Source: Synanceia verrucosa
Taxonomy: Eukaryota > Chordata > Actinopteri > Perciformes > Synanceiidae
DNA: 64,000 nucleotides
Direction: 5' to 3'
Assembly (NCBI GenBank): GCA_029721515.1
Contig: CM056559.1
Span: 1,179,501-1,243,500 of the forward strand
Part shown: one piece after another, positions 11,751-24,300 of the stretch
Numbering within the stretch: the stretch's first letter is position 1
Layout: the number at the start of each line of letters is the position of its first letter
Translations under genes and position numbers: made by a program
The notes under the pieces: generated by a model
The model's database searches: none
What the model was told of the DNA's origin: nothing
The model's input: the letters and a program-made list of their open reading frames with translations, nothing else

Positions 11751-11899
11751 GTGTTTACTAAGAAACAGCACCAATCAGGAGATTAAAAGATGAAAGTGTA
11801 CAGCTGAGCTGGCAGCTTCCTGTCAGCGATAACAACACGCTGGTGTTTACTAAGAAACAGCACCAATCAGGAGATTAAAAGATGAAAGTGCACATCTGA
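11716..11899. repeat. 92-bp direct tandem duplication
   Basis: The unit starting GCTGGCAGCTTCCTGTCAGC at 11716 is repeated at 11808 with almost no change (TGTACAGCTG versus TGCACATCTG near the ends). The near identity indicates a recent event. Confidence 0.9.
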
Positions 11900-12990
11900 G
11901 CTGAAGAGCCGAGGAGTCTCAGATGCTGCAGAAGCTCAAAGTCCAGACGAGCCTCCAGACTCTGGAAATAAGAATGATTTACTGACCCAAAGTCACAGAA
12001 GGTGATGACGCCACCGCTCAGATGATCTGCTGAGAAACTGTTTTACATGCTCCAGTCAACGTGTGCATATGTCAAATTTCAGTCCCAGAGGACAAACAGA
12101 GCTGAACAGGTTGACACCGTACACCTATTCAGCAGCTGAACAGGTGTACCTAATGAAGTGGCCAATGAGTGGATTTACATATATGAAGGAACAGAAAAGG
12201 TATCACTGCTAAAGGAAGAAAGCCTGGAAATGTCATTAAAACCACTTTGAATACAGCATGCTTCTGTTATGAATGTGTCATGATGATAATAATAATAACT
12301 AGACAAAAATTCCTGAGGAAATTTTAATATGTGCCTGCAGACATGACGCCGGACCCACGCGACGTCGGGCCTATGTGGCCCAGCCTGATGCATGCTGACC
12401 CTCTCCTGCACTGAACCTGTCCCGGATTCATGTTGCAAACAAACACACCTTGTTTCCTGTGAAGGTTAAATCAGAGTTTGGGGCTTTTATTTTGAAAGGA
12501 CAGTCACAGCCACAGCTTCCTGTGAAGAAACAGTTACCCCTCTGGACTTTGGGGCTTTTATTTTGAAAGAACAGACTTTTACTTTGAAAGAAACAGCCTG
12601 AGCTTCCTGTCTGTGTATGTGATCAATGATGTCATCCACTCTCTGTATTTGTGGTAATAGCCAATCAGAAGCCTGTATCATATCACCATATACTCTCTAT
12701 ATGTGTGTCTATGTGGATCCCCCATCTGACACACACACACACACACACACATCCAGTCACACTCTGCCACTGATTATGAGCTGACCTGTCGAATCTCCTC
12801 TCGTATAAAAAAAACTGTAAGCAGTAGAGCTTAGATTTTTGCATGTGAATGATGCTATGGTGATGGAGGTTCATGCATATCATCTAATTCTGCTGGCCAC
12901 CCCTGCATGGCTTCAACACCCCATGGGGCACCCCTATGGAAAAGTCTAGGCACGCCCCTGGTCTGTCTCCCACACTGGCTCTCACTGACT
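11900..12990. other. Intergenic, no gene recognised
   Basis: Contains two copies of a TTTGGGGCTTTTATTTTGAAAG phrase near 12476 and 12547, a (CA)n run at 12727-12750 and otherwise unremarkable sequence. No exon could be supported. Confidence 0.4.
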
Positions 12991-13680
12991 GCCACTGTTT
13001 TCAAGCTGAGTCGGACCATGTCGAACTCCTCTGAATAACTCAAGAACCGTAAGGAGTACGGCTTTGGGGTTTGGACGAGAGGCGGCAAGAACTCGCGAGG
13101 ATCGCAGCGGTGTAAATTTTATATCTCTAGCCCACTCAGAAGCCCATCAGCAGCAGGTTAAACACAAGAGGTTTTCCTGCTTTCTCACGCCTTTTCCTCT
13201 GAAAATTAACATTGGGCCCAATGGAGAGAATTTTGGAGGTGCTGCCCTAATTAAGGGTCTGGAGCCAAAACCATAAATCTCAGAGACATAAGAGACACAT
13301 CGCTACGACCGGGACGAGATTTCCAATGTTTTGCTGTAAAAATTATGTCGGTGGAGTGAACGTAGCCCTCGCAATCGTGATTTCAAAATATTTTTTTCTG
13401 ACATTTCTGAAACTGCTCCCCACTCTAGCCCCGAACATTCCATGCAATACACACCCATGTTAAATTTTCTGACACGATGATGAATTATGAGGTTGTTGCC
13501 AGGAAAATTTGCTGCGTTTTGAAAGTTGAATGGAGTTTCTAGGTGAAAGCATGAGGGAGCTGTGACTGTTTGTTCGTTGATGAAAAAAGTTTGAAATCCG
13601 ACCCTTTCCCCATTCATTCCTATGGGACTTTTTTTTTGGGCGTTTTTTGGGGTCTAGCGTCGCCATGGTAACGGTTTTAA
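12990..13680. mobile_element. Decayed DNA-transposon-like repeat
   Basis: The phrase CCCATTCATTCCTATGGGAC followed by a T run and GTCGCCATGGTAACGG, together with the block around 13200, is of a type widespread in fish genomes as non-autonomous transposon remnants. No transposase frame is present. Assignment and borders are approximate. Confidence 0.4.
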
Positions 13681-13886
13681 TATAATAATAATAATATCAT
13701 AATAATAATAATAAGAAGAATAAAAAACATCTCTGATGTGTGAGACGAAAGAGCCGATGAACCAACAAGCTAATGAGGCTGATCACTGACAGAGCGGCTG
13801 AGCTCAGATAAAGATCTGAGGCGACGGAAAAAAGAAATAAAAAAGTCAGACTGGACTTCAGAGACAGAGAGAGCAAAGAGACACTG

Positions 13887-16800
13887 ATGGACATGGACCA
13901 CCGAGTGCTGCTGGTGTCTCTGCTGCTCTGGAGCTCAGGTAGGAAATAACAACTTTTCACCCTGTCCTCAAACTAAATATTAAATACAAGAATAAATCCA
14001 AAAATAAACCAATCAATAAATATATAAGAGTCAAAGGATCTATTTTAAGGTTTGTTTCCTAACAGCTGGCTTCACATGTGTTCTGTATAATTTAGCTTTT
14101 TTAATCTGGCCATAACAGTTTTTTCATTGACTGAGTCAGTTCTTCTTCTCTGTTTGCATTTATGTATTTCATCATCATGTATTTATAAGCTAGAATAGAA
14201 CCATCATTTTATATGTCATATTTCTGAATATATTTGTGGATTTATTTGGGGCTTATTTTAGTTGGAGGAGTGAGAAAAATTAGATTCTTTAAAGGTCCCA
14301 TATTATAGAAAGTGAGATCTCCATTTTAAATGTTTATTATAAAGCAGGTTTCAGTGTAGGGCGGCACGGTGTTGTAGTGGTTAGCACTGTCGCCTCACAG
14401 CAAGAAAGTACCGGGTTCGAATCCCGGGCCCGGTGCCTTTCTGTGTGGAGTTTGCATGTGTCTGTGTGGGTTCTCTCCGGGTACTCCGGCTTCCTCCCAC
14501 CATCCAAAAATTAGGGATTAGGTTAACTGGCTAATTTAAATTGACCGTAGGTGTGAATGTGAGTGTGAATGGTTGTCTGTCTCTATGTGCCCTGCGATGA
14601 GGTGGCGACTTGTCCAGGCTGTACCCTGCCTTCCGCCCTAAGACAGCTGGGATAGGCTCCAGCCCCCCTGACCCTATGAGGATAAGCGGTAGATAATGGA
14701 TGGATGGAGGTTTCAGTGTATAAAAACTGTGAAAGTATTCAAACACTCGATCCACAGAGAAATCCACACAGCCCATATTCAGGAATGGAGCATTTGAGAC
14801 AAGCTGTCAGGACTTTGATAAAGTTGTGATGTCACCAAAATTGACCAATCAGGGCAGACTGGGACTTTTAGGGAGGGGGTCTTAAAGAGACAGGTGCTAA
14901 AATGGAGTGTTTTAGAAAGAAGGAAAAAAACAAGCTTATTTTGAACATGTGGACACGTTCTCATAGAAACCTAAAATATAAGAAGCTGAAAGGAGTAACG
15001 ATACATTCTCCTCTACAGGAGGACCATCAGCTAGTAGACTCCTCTAAATGCTTTTCCATTTGTAGATTATTTTGAATTGAATTAGATGGGTCAGAGTGAA
15101 GGTTGAACGCTTGACAATCATTATGACCCATGCCATTTATCATTATTATTATTATTATTATTATTATTGACTGTTCACAACTCTCCCCAGGTCTCCAGAT
15201 AGAGGGACCTGATGCTCTCAAAGGTAAACAGAAAATATACAGGATGAGTGAATAACTGCACCCAACATTACTTTACTAACTGCTCTCTTACCTGTGTTCA
15301 GAGATTGATGACATCCTGTTGGTGGGAGGATCCAGCCACTGTTCTGGTCAGCTACTAGTGAAGCGCAGAGGAAAATGGGAGGACGTGGATGGCAGGGACT
15401 GGGACCTGAAGACAGCAGATATAGTTTGTAAGCATCTGGACTGTGGCTCTGTGGTTCAGTACCATCAACTGCCACCGATGCCGATTTCACATAACTGTCT
15501 TCACTCTAAATCTACTCCAAAGAAATGTATAAGAAAAAGGTACTCAACTACGCGGACCACTTTGGGGATCGTCTGCTCAGGTGACGACACAAAAACCTCA
15601 CATGGGCTCCATTATTTTGACAAAACCACGTCTGACACTCTATCTATTTTTATTTTTCAGACTCTGTCAGGCTGGTGAACGGATCTGGTTTGTGTTCAGG
15701 TAGACTGGAGGTGAAGTCCACCCAGTTCAACCAGTCCACCCAGTCGTGGTCCTCAGTGTGTGAAGACTCCTTTGATCAGCAGAATGCAGAGGTGGTCTGC
15801 AGGGAGCTTGGCTGTGGGGCCCCTTCAGTCCTCCAGGAGGCGCTCTATGGAGACATGGAGGCTCCAATGTGGACCAAAGAGTTCCAGTGTGCAGGCAACG
15901 AATCCACGATCCTGGACTGTGACGGCTCAGACACAGACACCTGTCCATCTGGCCGAGCTGTGGGACTCACCTGCTCAGGTAGAAGATGATCCGCAGCTCT
16001 CTGTTTGTATTTCAATAAAAGTTCTTCTGTTTTCACCAATTACTCTCATTTGCTCAGAGCCCAAGAATTTCCGGTTGGCAGGAGGATCCAGTCGCTGTGC
16101 TGGTGAGCTGCAGATGAAAGTCCAGATATACTGGAGCAATGTGCACAGTGAAATGCAGGGCTGGGATCTAAAGACAGCAGATGTGGTGTGCAGACAGCTG
16201 CATTGTGGCTCTGTGGTTTCAACAGGGAGAATTAACAGTCGCACATACCATATGATATGGATAATTAAATCAAGTTGCCTTCAGTCTGGATCTGCACTGA
16301 GGGAGTGTGTCCTCTTGAAAGATGGAAGCTCCATCTTCAACCTGGAGATCAAGTGCTCAGGTAACAAATGCCGCTTTTCCACAGGCGCTGTATGGTACGG
16401 TACGGCATGGCTCTACACGGTTGTGGCGCTTTTCCACTAGTACCTGGTAGCTGGTACTTCATACTTTTTCCGTACCTCCTCAGCCCTGGTTCCAAGCGGG
16501 TCGAAGCGATACTAAAACATGACGTCAGCCGGCTGCCTTCCACTGATTGGCCAATGAGTGTCGTCATTGGATGCACAGCGTCCAACTAAACTGTGAAAGC
16601 CAAACTTTCTTGTTTCTCCTATTTGTGATATTTTTGTATGTTTCTACAGTATATTCTGTTCTTGTTAAAGTTTCAAAAAGACTTATTAAAAAAAAAAAAA
16701 AACTGAGAAAGCCAAACACAACTCGACCCCGCCATTTTTCAAACCGGCAACTGCTTTGTTATTGTTACACAAGAAAATGACATTGCAGAAAATAACGCCA

Positions 16801-19276
16801 TGGTCGGTCAAGGAGGTCTAAACGTTCCTTTCCACAGAGCGAGCAACAAGTACATGATCGCTCGGTGTCCTCCATTGTTTGTTGTTGTTCTTCTTCTTCC
16901 CAGTTTTCTGTGTCGCATGTAAATGACTTCAGTTTCATGCTGCTTTATGACGACCCTCCCCAAACCGAGGAGGTACGATGAGGTACTCAGTTGTAATGGA
17001 AAAGCATCGAAACTGGGCCGCACCGAGCCGTACCATTACTAGCGCCAAAAGTCTCCTTTGAACCACAGTGAATCACTTAGAGGTCATCAAGAATGAGTGC
17101 TCAGTTTTTACGTTCCACCTGTCCCATCTTGTTGCTGGTGGAGCAGCAAGGAAATGAAAGACAGGAGTCTGGATTGACTGGTTCTGCCTTGCAGAGTTGT
17201 TGTTATAATGTTAGGTCGTTCTTCAGAATCCCTCAGGCTGGTGAATGGGAGTGGAGTGTGTTCAGGTCGACTGGAGGTAAGGCCTGACCAGTCCACCCAG
17301 TCGTGGTCCTCAGTGTGTCAAGACTCCTTTGATCAGCAGAATGCAGAGGTGGTCTGCAGGGAGCTTGGCTGTGGGGCTCCTTCAGTCCTCCAGGAGGCGC
17401 TCTATGGAGACATGGAGGCTCCAATGTGGACCAAAGAGCTCCAGTGTGCAGGCAATGAATCCACGATCCTGGACTGTGACGGCTCAGATAGAGACACCTG
17501 TCCATCTGGTCGAGCTGTGGGACTCACCTGCTCAGGTAGAACATCTTGTCTAATGGAAGTTTTTTATGTCTTTTACTAATTACTGTCTTGTACCCGTTCA
17601 GATCCTGATGACGTCCGGCTGGTGGGAGGAGCCAGCCGCTGTGTCGGCAGACTTGAGGTGAAAAGGGAGGCCTGGAGACCAGTGGGTCATAACTTCCATT
17701 CACTGGACCAGGTGTCTGCAGGTGTGGTGTGTCGACAGCTGGACTGTGGCTCTGCTGTTTCACTAGAAACTCAACGTGCCTCATACCACAATACATGGAC
17801 AATCATCTCTTCCTGTAGTCAGTCTGATTCTGCGCTCAGAAACTGTGCAATAATACGGTCTGATCGTTCAGCTGTCACTGTGGAGGTCACCTGCTCAGGT
17901 AACACTACAAATGATCTTCCTTTGATGGACTGGTTTGTCCTCTGGACCACTTTCACAACATGTTGTTCCCACAGATTTTCTGGTTCGGCCAAACATCTCC
18001 TTCTCCACCCACATTGACGGGGTTTCCCAGGCCATGCAGCAGGGATTCCAGGTGCTCATGGGCTCCAGCTTCACCATCAGCTGCTCTGTTGTACCTCAGC
18101 ACCCTGGAGGCTCCTTCCAGCTCAGCATCTCCACCTTCAAAGCCTCTCAGGACTACACCCTGCCAGCTGTCAATCACTCTGCCCACTTCCTGTTCTTGGC
18201 TGCAGACCCCACCCACCAAGGGGAGTACCGCTGCGTTTATCACCTCCATGTTTTCTCCAAGAACTTTTCTTCTGAGAGCCAGCAGCTCTTTATCACCATC
18301 TCAGGTAGAGTCACACCAGACGTCCAAAAAAGTCATGAAAAAGTCACGTCATAAGACGTCAAAACGTAAAATCTCCAAATAAAATCATCAAAGAAACATA
18401 TAGTAATTCACAAACTATAGTATGTCAAAACACAATAAAAACAAGTTGAAAAGAGTTGAAAAAAAAAAGACGTCACATCAGATTCTAACAGGCAAATTAT
18501 TAACAGTATTATCAATGTGAACCAGTCATAAGTCATGAGGGGGCAGCTGTCACGTGAAACAGCAGTGTCCGTTAAAGCTCCTGCAAACTGCAACGTAAGC
18601 AGAGGGTAAAAGATCTGTAGCATTTCCTTTTATGCTGCAGCATCCACGTGTGTCCTGTAAATATCTTCAGTCTTTTTTAATATACATATATAGCGCTGTC
18701 CTTCTACGCTGATAGAGAACTTGTTTCTGTTACAGCCCAACGATCAAAAACCACATCACGACATTCACGTCAGCTTGCAGCTAGTTAGCTCCTTAGCTAA
18801 CAAGCTACAGCACATTAAGGTGTGCCCCTTTAATACTACCGCTAACAACACCCTGTTCAGTCCAGCCCAGTTTAATGTTCATGAAACAACTTTAGAGTTG
18901 AAACACTCGTATTCTTTTTTGTACATAAATTTTTCTACTTATTTTTTTTGCTATTTTTGTATTCATATTCTAAGATTTACATACTTATTTTCATTACTTA
19001 TGTCTCATTTTTATGCTTATTTTATCCTTGATGGGGGGAGCGCTACACTTTTGTTGTGTAATTATAATTGTATAATGAGAATAAAAGGCTATCTGTTCTA
19101 TTCTATCCTGTTCTGTGTCTGTGGATGTGTTGCAGCGTCTGTGACGGATCTGATCATCAGACTGGTTGTCATCCTGGTGCTGGTCCTGGGGTCTGCTGTG
19201 GCCCAGTTTCTCTACTATTCCAGCAAGGTACCGATGTGCAGCAGGGATATTATATCTACAACTCAGTGTTCAAAAT

Positions 19277-19346
<70 letters not shown>

Positions 19347-19921
19347 TGGCAGAGGAGCTGCAACTATTAAATTAATCATCAGTCTAAATTGTCTGATTGC
19401 AGTGTCTTAAATATTGTGTATATAGTGTATATTTCCTGGTTTCTTTCCTCCTCTATAATATATCTGGTCAATAAAGCAGCAACAGTTAATCAATTAGTTG
19501 TCAAGTATTAAAATCAGCAAATATTTTGATAACTGATTAATCACTTTAAAAAACTGATTAATCTGATTAATCACATTTTAAAAATAAAAGTCGTAATTCT
19601 CTGATCTCAGCTTCTTAAATGTGAATATTTGCTGGTTTCAGTCCTCCTCTATGACAGTAAATATATTTGAGACATTTGATCCAAATTTTTCACCATTTTA
19701 TAAACCAAACACCTGTTTGATTAGCCTAGAAAATAATCAACAGATAACAATCTCTAGAGCAGCGCTAAATGTATGTTTAACATAAAGAGCAGGTACTCTG
19801 TGACTTCCACACACTTCCTGTCATGTGTCTCTAGGCCACCAGGAGGCAGAAACCAGGAGGAAAAGGACAACATGGAGCTGGATCAGCATGCAGAGGTCAA
19901 AGGAAGTCAAATGTAGATTAA
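13887..19921 (+). CDS. SRCR-domain type I membrane receptor with Ig-like domain (CD163/M130-like)
   Basis: Likely a surface scavenger or immune receptor. Ten exons: 13887-13938, 15191-15223, 15302-15580, 15661-15978, 16058-16360, 17227-17535, 17602-17898, 17975-18304, 19136-19227 and 19835-19921. The junctions after exons 1-8 are phase 1 (the one after exon 9 is phase 0), and together the exons encode 699 residues. Residues 1-18 are a signal peptide (MDMDHRVLLVSLLLWSSG). Five SRCR domains follow, one per exon, at about 29-121, 122-227, 228-328, 329-431 and 432-530. Domains 2 and 4 have eight cysteines; 1, 3 and 5 are the shorter WDLKTADVVCRQLDCGS type. An Ig-like domain (531-640) has ISCSVV and GEYRC. 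A transmembrane helix (about 648-665) precedes a 28-residue tail. Teleost M130-like receptors share this build, but exact orthology is unclear. The tail frame is doubtful: see the findings. Confidence 0.88.
14356..14707 (+). mobile_element. tRNA-derived SINE, copy 2, in SRCR gene intron 1
   Basis: Begins AGGGCGGCACGGTGTTGTAG, with A-box-like TAGTGGTTAGC, a canonical B box GGTTCGAATCC, and a tail ending in ATGGATGGATGG. It is better preserved than the copy at 9086 and has the same orientation. Confidence 0.85.
16371..17050. mobile_element. Non-autonomous DNA transposon (MITE-like) in SRCR gene intron 5
   Basis: The left end GGCGCTGTATGGTACGG and right end CCGTACCATTACTAGCGCC form imperfect terminal inverted repeats. 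Internal phrases such as GCGCTTTTCCACTAGTACC and GAGGTACTCAGTTGTAATGG are typical of a common fish MITE family. There is no transposase. Flanking target-site duplication was not clear by eye. Confidence 0.65.
18890..19120 (+). repeat. Retroelement 3'-tail-like sequence in SRCR gene intron 8
   Basis: T-rich stretch ending ATGAGAATAAAAGGCTATCT, then TTCTATTCTATCC. This is the usual look of a 5'-truncated fish LINE insertion. It ends just before the transmembrane exon at 19136. Confidence 0.4.
19277..19344. repeat. (CA)n(TA)n compound microsatellite
   Basis: Uninterrupted CA run followed by a TA run, about 50 nt after the 5' splice site of the transmembrane exon of the SRCR gene. Confidence 0.95.
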
Positions 19922-20071
19922 CAGGGAGAATGCATTCTGGCTTTTCTTGCTATTTGCTTTTAAAATTTCAAATTAAAAGCCTCCCAGTGGCTCATGGGGA
20001 TGTAATTCTAGCCATCAGTCAAATGAGACAAAAGTGAAATAAAAGCTTGTTGCTGATCTGAAACCAGTGAC

Positions 20072-20115
<44 letters not shown>

Positions 20116-21240
20116 CTTTGGTTTCATCATATTTGCGGCAGCTGAAGTATACACCGCCTACATTATAGACCACATTACATATACAGTGGAATCATACGGA
20201 GTAAAGATTGTCAGAAGATGTACACAATACCCTTTTTATACCCTTACCTCTGTCCTACAATCAAAAACTGGAATATGAATATACGGCCTCTATTATAACT
20301 GATTGTAAAGAGGATGCAGTGGAAAAAGTGTTGTTGTATTATAGTCACATAATCTGCAGAGCCTCATCCTCCATAAGAGTTTTAGCTGCAGTTAAGTGTC
20401 GATGTCTTAATCATGATTTTGGTTGTGATAAATACAGCAATAATAAATACATTATAACAATTATTCTTATTATTTTATCATCGTATCATATCATATTGAT
20501 TTGACAGTTGACATGAGTATCAGCATCAGTAGCTGTATATAATAATGACATGAGAGACATAAATATGACGTCAGCCAAGTTAATTTTGTTTGTATAGCCA
20601 AATATCTAATTACGCCTTTACAAGCTGTCCAGGATATGACTCCCTCTGTCCTTTACTGATGATCCTTACATCACTGACGAAAAACTCCAAAAGAAAGGAC
20701 AAAATGTTGTCATGCTGTATCCAGGCTGTCTGATATTTAATTAATAAATACGTGAATATTATTTCTGTGATTTTTGTATTATCTGTTTTGAATATGTAAA
20801 TAAGAAATATATAATAACAAATAATATTTATTTAAATAATGATAAGTATTGCTATCGTTCCTATTATTATTATTGTTATATTGTCGTATTGATTTGACAG
20901 ATGGCATGGGTTTATTTAGCATAATAATTATTACTGTCAAGATACATAACTCAATTTATTCTGAATTTAAAAATAAAATACGACTATTAATAATTACAAT
21001 TATGCTAATCAGTGTTGGTAAAAACAAAAGGCAAAAAGTTGTTTATAAATAATATTTTAGAGTCTGGAGATCATGCATGATTTGTTAAGTTACGCGTGAT
21101 AGCGCATACCCATTTCCGGTTGATACTTTCAAAATAAAGGGATGCTCAAGCTGAAGCAGAATGTAAATAAATGATCATGCGGTCAAAGTTAGACTCCAAC
21201 CGCACATTGGTCAGCATTGATCCTGCAGTTTTTGTTGTCT
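19922..21240. other. Intergenic between the SRCR gene and tmem87b
   Basis: AT-rich. Holds a (TA)n run at 20072-20114 and two similar AT-rich stretches near 20480 and 20880 (both read ATTGATTTGACAG followed by TTGACATG or ATGGCATGG). No exon seen. Confidence 0.5.
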
Positions 21241-21257
21241 TTTATTTAAGTACAAAA

Positions 21258-21319
21258 CACTTCCGGTGCCTGAACGTAGTATTTCCTGCTAAACGGACGT
21301 CAGCCGGAACCCGGAAGTG
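21258..21319 (+). promoter_or_regulatory. Probable TATA-less tmem87b promoter with paired ETS sites
   Basis: CACTTCCGG at 21258-21266 and CCGGAAGTG at 21311-21319 are opposed consensus ETS/GABP-type sites, 61-122 bp before the tmem87b start codon, with CGGACGTCAGCC (CRE-like) between them. Local CpG content is raised. This is the usual layout of a housekeeping promoter. Inferred from motifs only. Confidence 0.6.
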
Positions 21320-21379
21320 TCCTGCTAGTAGTGAGTTGTCGCTTCTGTCGTCTCTGGTTTCTCAGCACTCTGAGCTCCA

Positions 21380-24300
21380 ATGGCGAGCTCTGCGGGTCCG
21401 GGTCGGACCGGGTCGGGACTGTGGTGCTCGGTGCTGCTGCTGCTGGGGCTGACCGGACCGATCGGTGCCGTGTCCGAACCGGGGAAATGGATCCTGAACA
21501 TCGACAGCGTGAGTTTCCTGTTTGTGTTGTTGAGGTTGTTGTCGTGTCGTCGCAGTGCTTTTAGCGTTAGCCTGTCAAACAGGTTGGAGGTTAGCTGTCT
21601 GTAGTGGTACTTTTACTCAAGTACTCTCACTGTACTGAAGTACTAGTACTTGTCCTGTACTCTACTGTACACTGGTACTCTAATACAGCTCAGAGGGAAG
21701 CGAGTACACAGTGGTACTTTAGTACAAGATCTGAGTACTTCATGATATGTGCTGATTTCTGACAATGTATTGATCTGTAATAGTAAAAAAAATAATAATA
21801 GTAATAATGAGAATTGGTTTTAATTTATAATAACAAATATCACAAATTAAAATGGACATTTCTGCCATTTTTATATAAATTAATTGAGAAAATAATAGAT
21901 TTATTCAAACAAAAAATGATAACATGTTTATGTAGACACAGGATAATTATGTTTGTTTTTATAAATAATTAAAATAAATATCTTCAATATTTTATCTGAA
22001 TTATTGAGAACATATTTTATTTAACCAATAATATAATATTTAATTGGACTAATATAATGTGCATTTTTGCCTATTGATTATCTCAACTGATTGAGAAAAT
22101 AATATTTAATCATGTATAATTGGACTATTATATTAATTATATTTCAGTTAGATAGTATTATAATAAACATTAATTGAATCTGCATGGGTACTATCAGCAG
22201 TAATCACTGTGTCATATTTATCTTTTATGTAATAATATGTTGTTCATGCACAGGAGAGTCACCTGCTTGTTCCAGAGATTAAATTATATCTTAAATAAAA
22301 TGGTTATTTTTGCCTATTGTTTATCTCAATTGATTGAAAAATATACATTTCTTTAACAATAAAATCAAGTTAAAATGGACTATTATAATATTATGTGCTG
22401 TCAGACTCACAGAAGAATCGTTTGTTTGTTTGTTTGTTCCAGGAAACGCTGAAAGAGCATAACTTCTTTGTCTTCACTAAAACTCTGTTCAACAACAGCT
22501 TCATCCATCTGACACGTAAGTTTTCATGCCAGGAAACTCATAGAAATCATAACCTATAATGTTTCTGCATCAAAATGTCTTATCTAATTTAAATATTTGA
22601 GTTGTGTACATATATATTATAAAACCAGTAAAATCTTCAGTTTCATTAAGTCAGTAAATCGTATCTATTCTTATATATATATGTTAGAATTATTGAATTA
22701 TTGTCATATATATATTCTTATAGACATTTTTATGTACTTTCTGTATTTTCAGTGGTGTCAGAAAAATGCAGCTCGTCGTCTCCCGTCCAGCTCAGTGTCT
22801 CCTGGTACCTGAGGAACTCTCACTGCTACGATGAAGTCTTCAGGCTGGACGTGAGACACTGTCCTCTACTGTCCTCTACTGTCTTATAATGTCCTCTACT
22901 ATATACATACTGTACATACACATGCTATGTGTTTTTATACATACTACATTTGATGTTAAACTGAGTGAAATTTTTAGGGCTTTTTTTAAGGGTAATGGAG
23001 GATTTTCAGACTTGACTCATTGTGAATGAAATCTCGGTTCTTGATCATTCACCTTTGGATCTCCTATCAAAAAGTATTTATTGATCTGATCAGTTTCACC
23101 TCTGTCTCCAGGCAGGACAGGCAGGAAGTTACTTCAACACGACGGTGAAGCAGGACCTAGGAGGAAGTGGATATTATACTTTTCATCAATATCCTGACGT
23201 CCCCTGCCAGCAGAACATCAACCCTAACATGGTGACACACCACATAACACAACACAATCACAACACAAACAACCATAATACAAACAACAGAACACAACAC
23301 AATCACAACACAAACAACCATAATACAAACAACAGAACCACACCAGAACAACGGTGAGGGCCTCTTTCAAGTGTTTACTGTGGGTGTGTTTGTTTTACCA
23401 CACAGTTCGGCCTGAACACATTTGAGACGAAAACACGCCTGAAGGAATCGCCACAGAAACAGGTGAGACAATAGAAGCAGAGACAGGTGAGACAATAGAA
23501 GCAGAGACAGGTGAGACAGAAACAGGTGAGACAATAGAAGCAGAGACAGGTGAGACAGAAACAGGTGAGACAATAGAAGCAGAGACAGGTGAGACAATAG
23601 AAGCAGAGACAGGTGAGACAGAGACAGGTGAGACAATAGAAGCAGAGACAGGTGAGACAGAGACAGGTGAGACAATAGAAGCAGAGACAGGTGAGACAAT
23701 AGAAGCAGAGACAGGTGAGACAGAAACAGGTGAGACAATAGAAGCAGAGACAGGTGAGACAGAAACAGGTGAGACAATAGAAGCAGAGACAGGTGAGACA
23801 ATAGAAGCAGAGACAGGTGAGACAGAGACAGGTGAGACAATAGAAGCAGAGACAGGTGAGACAATAGAAGCAGAGACAGGTGAGACAGAAACAGGTGAGA
23901 CAATAGAAGCAGAGACAGGTGAGACAGAAACAGGTGAGACAATAGAAGCAGAGACAGGTGAGACAATAGAAGCAGAGACAGGTGAGACAGAGACAGGTGA
24001 GACAATAGAAGCAGAGACAGGTGAGACAATAGAAGCAGAGACAGGTGAGACAGAAACAGGTGAGACAATAGAAGCAGAGACAGGTGAGACAGAAACAGGT
24101 GAGACAATAGAAGCAGAGACAGGTGAGACAATAGAAGCAGAGACAGGTGAGACAGAGACAGGTGAGACAATAGAAGCAGAGACAGGTGAGACAATAGAAG
24201 CAGAGACAGGTGAGACAGAAACAGGTGAGACAATAGAAGCAGAGACAGGTGAGACAGAAACAGGTGAGACAATAGAAGCAGAGACAGGTGAGACAATAGA

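Noticed and set aside
23232..23360. Read-through of exon 4 into the H/N/T-rich frame ending at 23357
   Set aside because: ATG|GTGACA is a good donor, and the downstream text is a 45-bp tandem duplication, not TMEM87 sequence.
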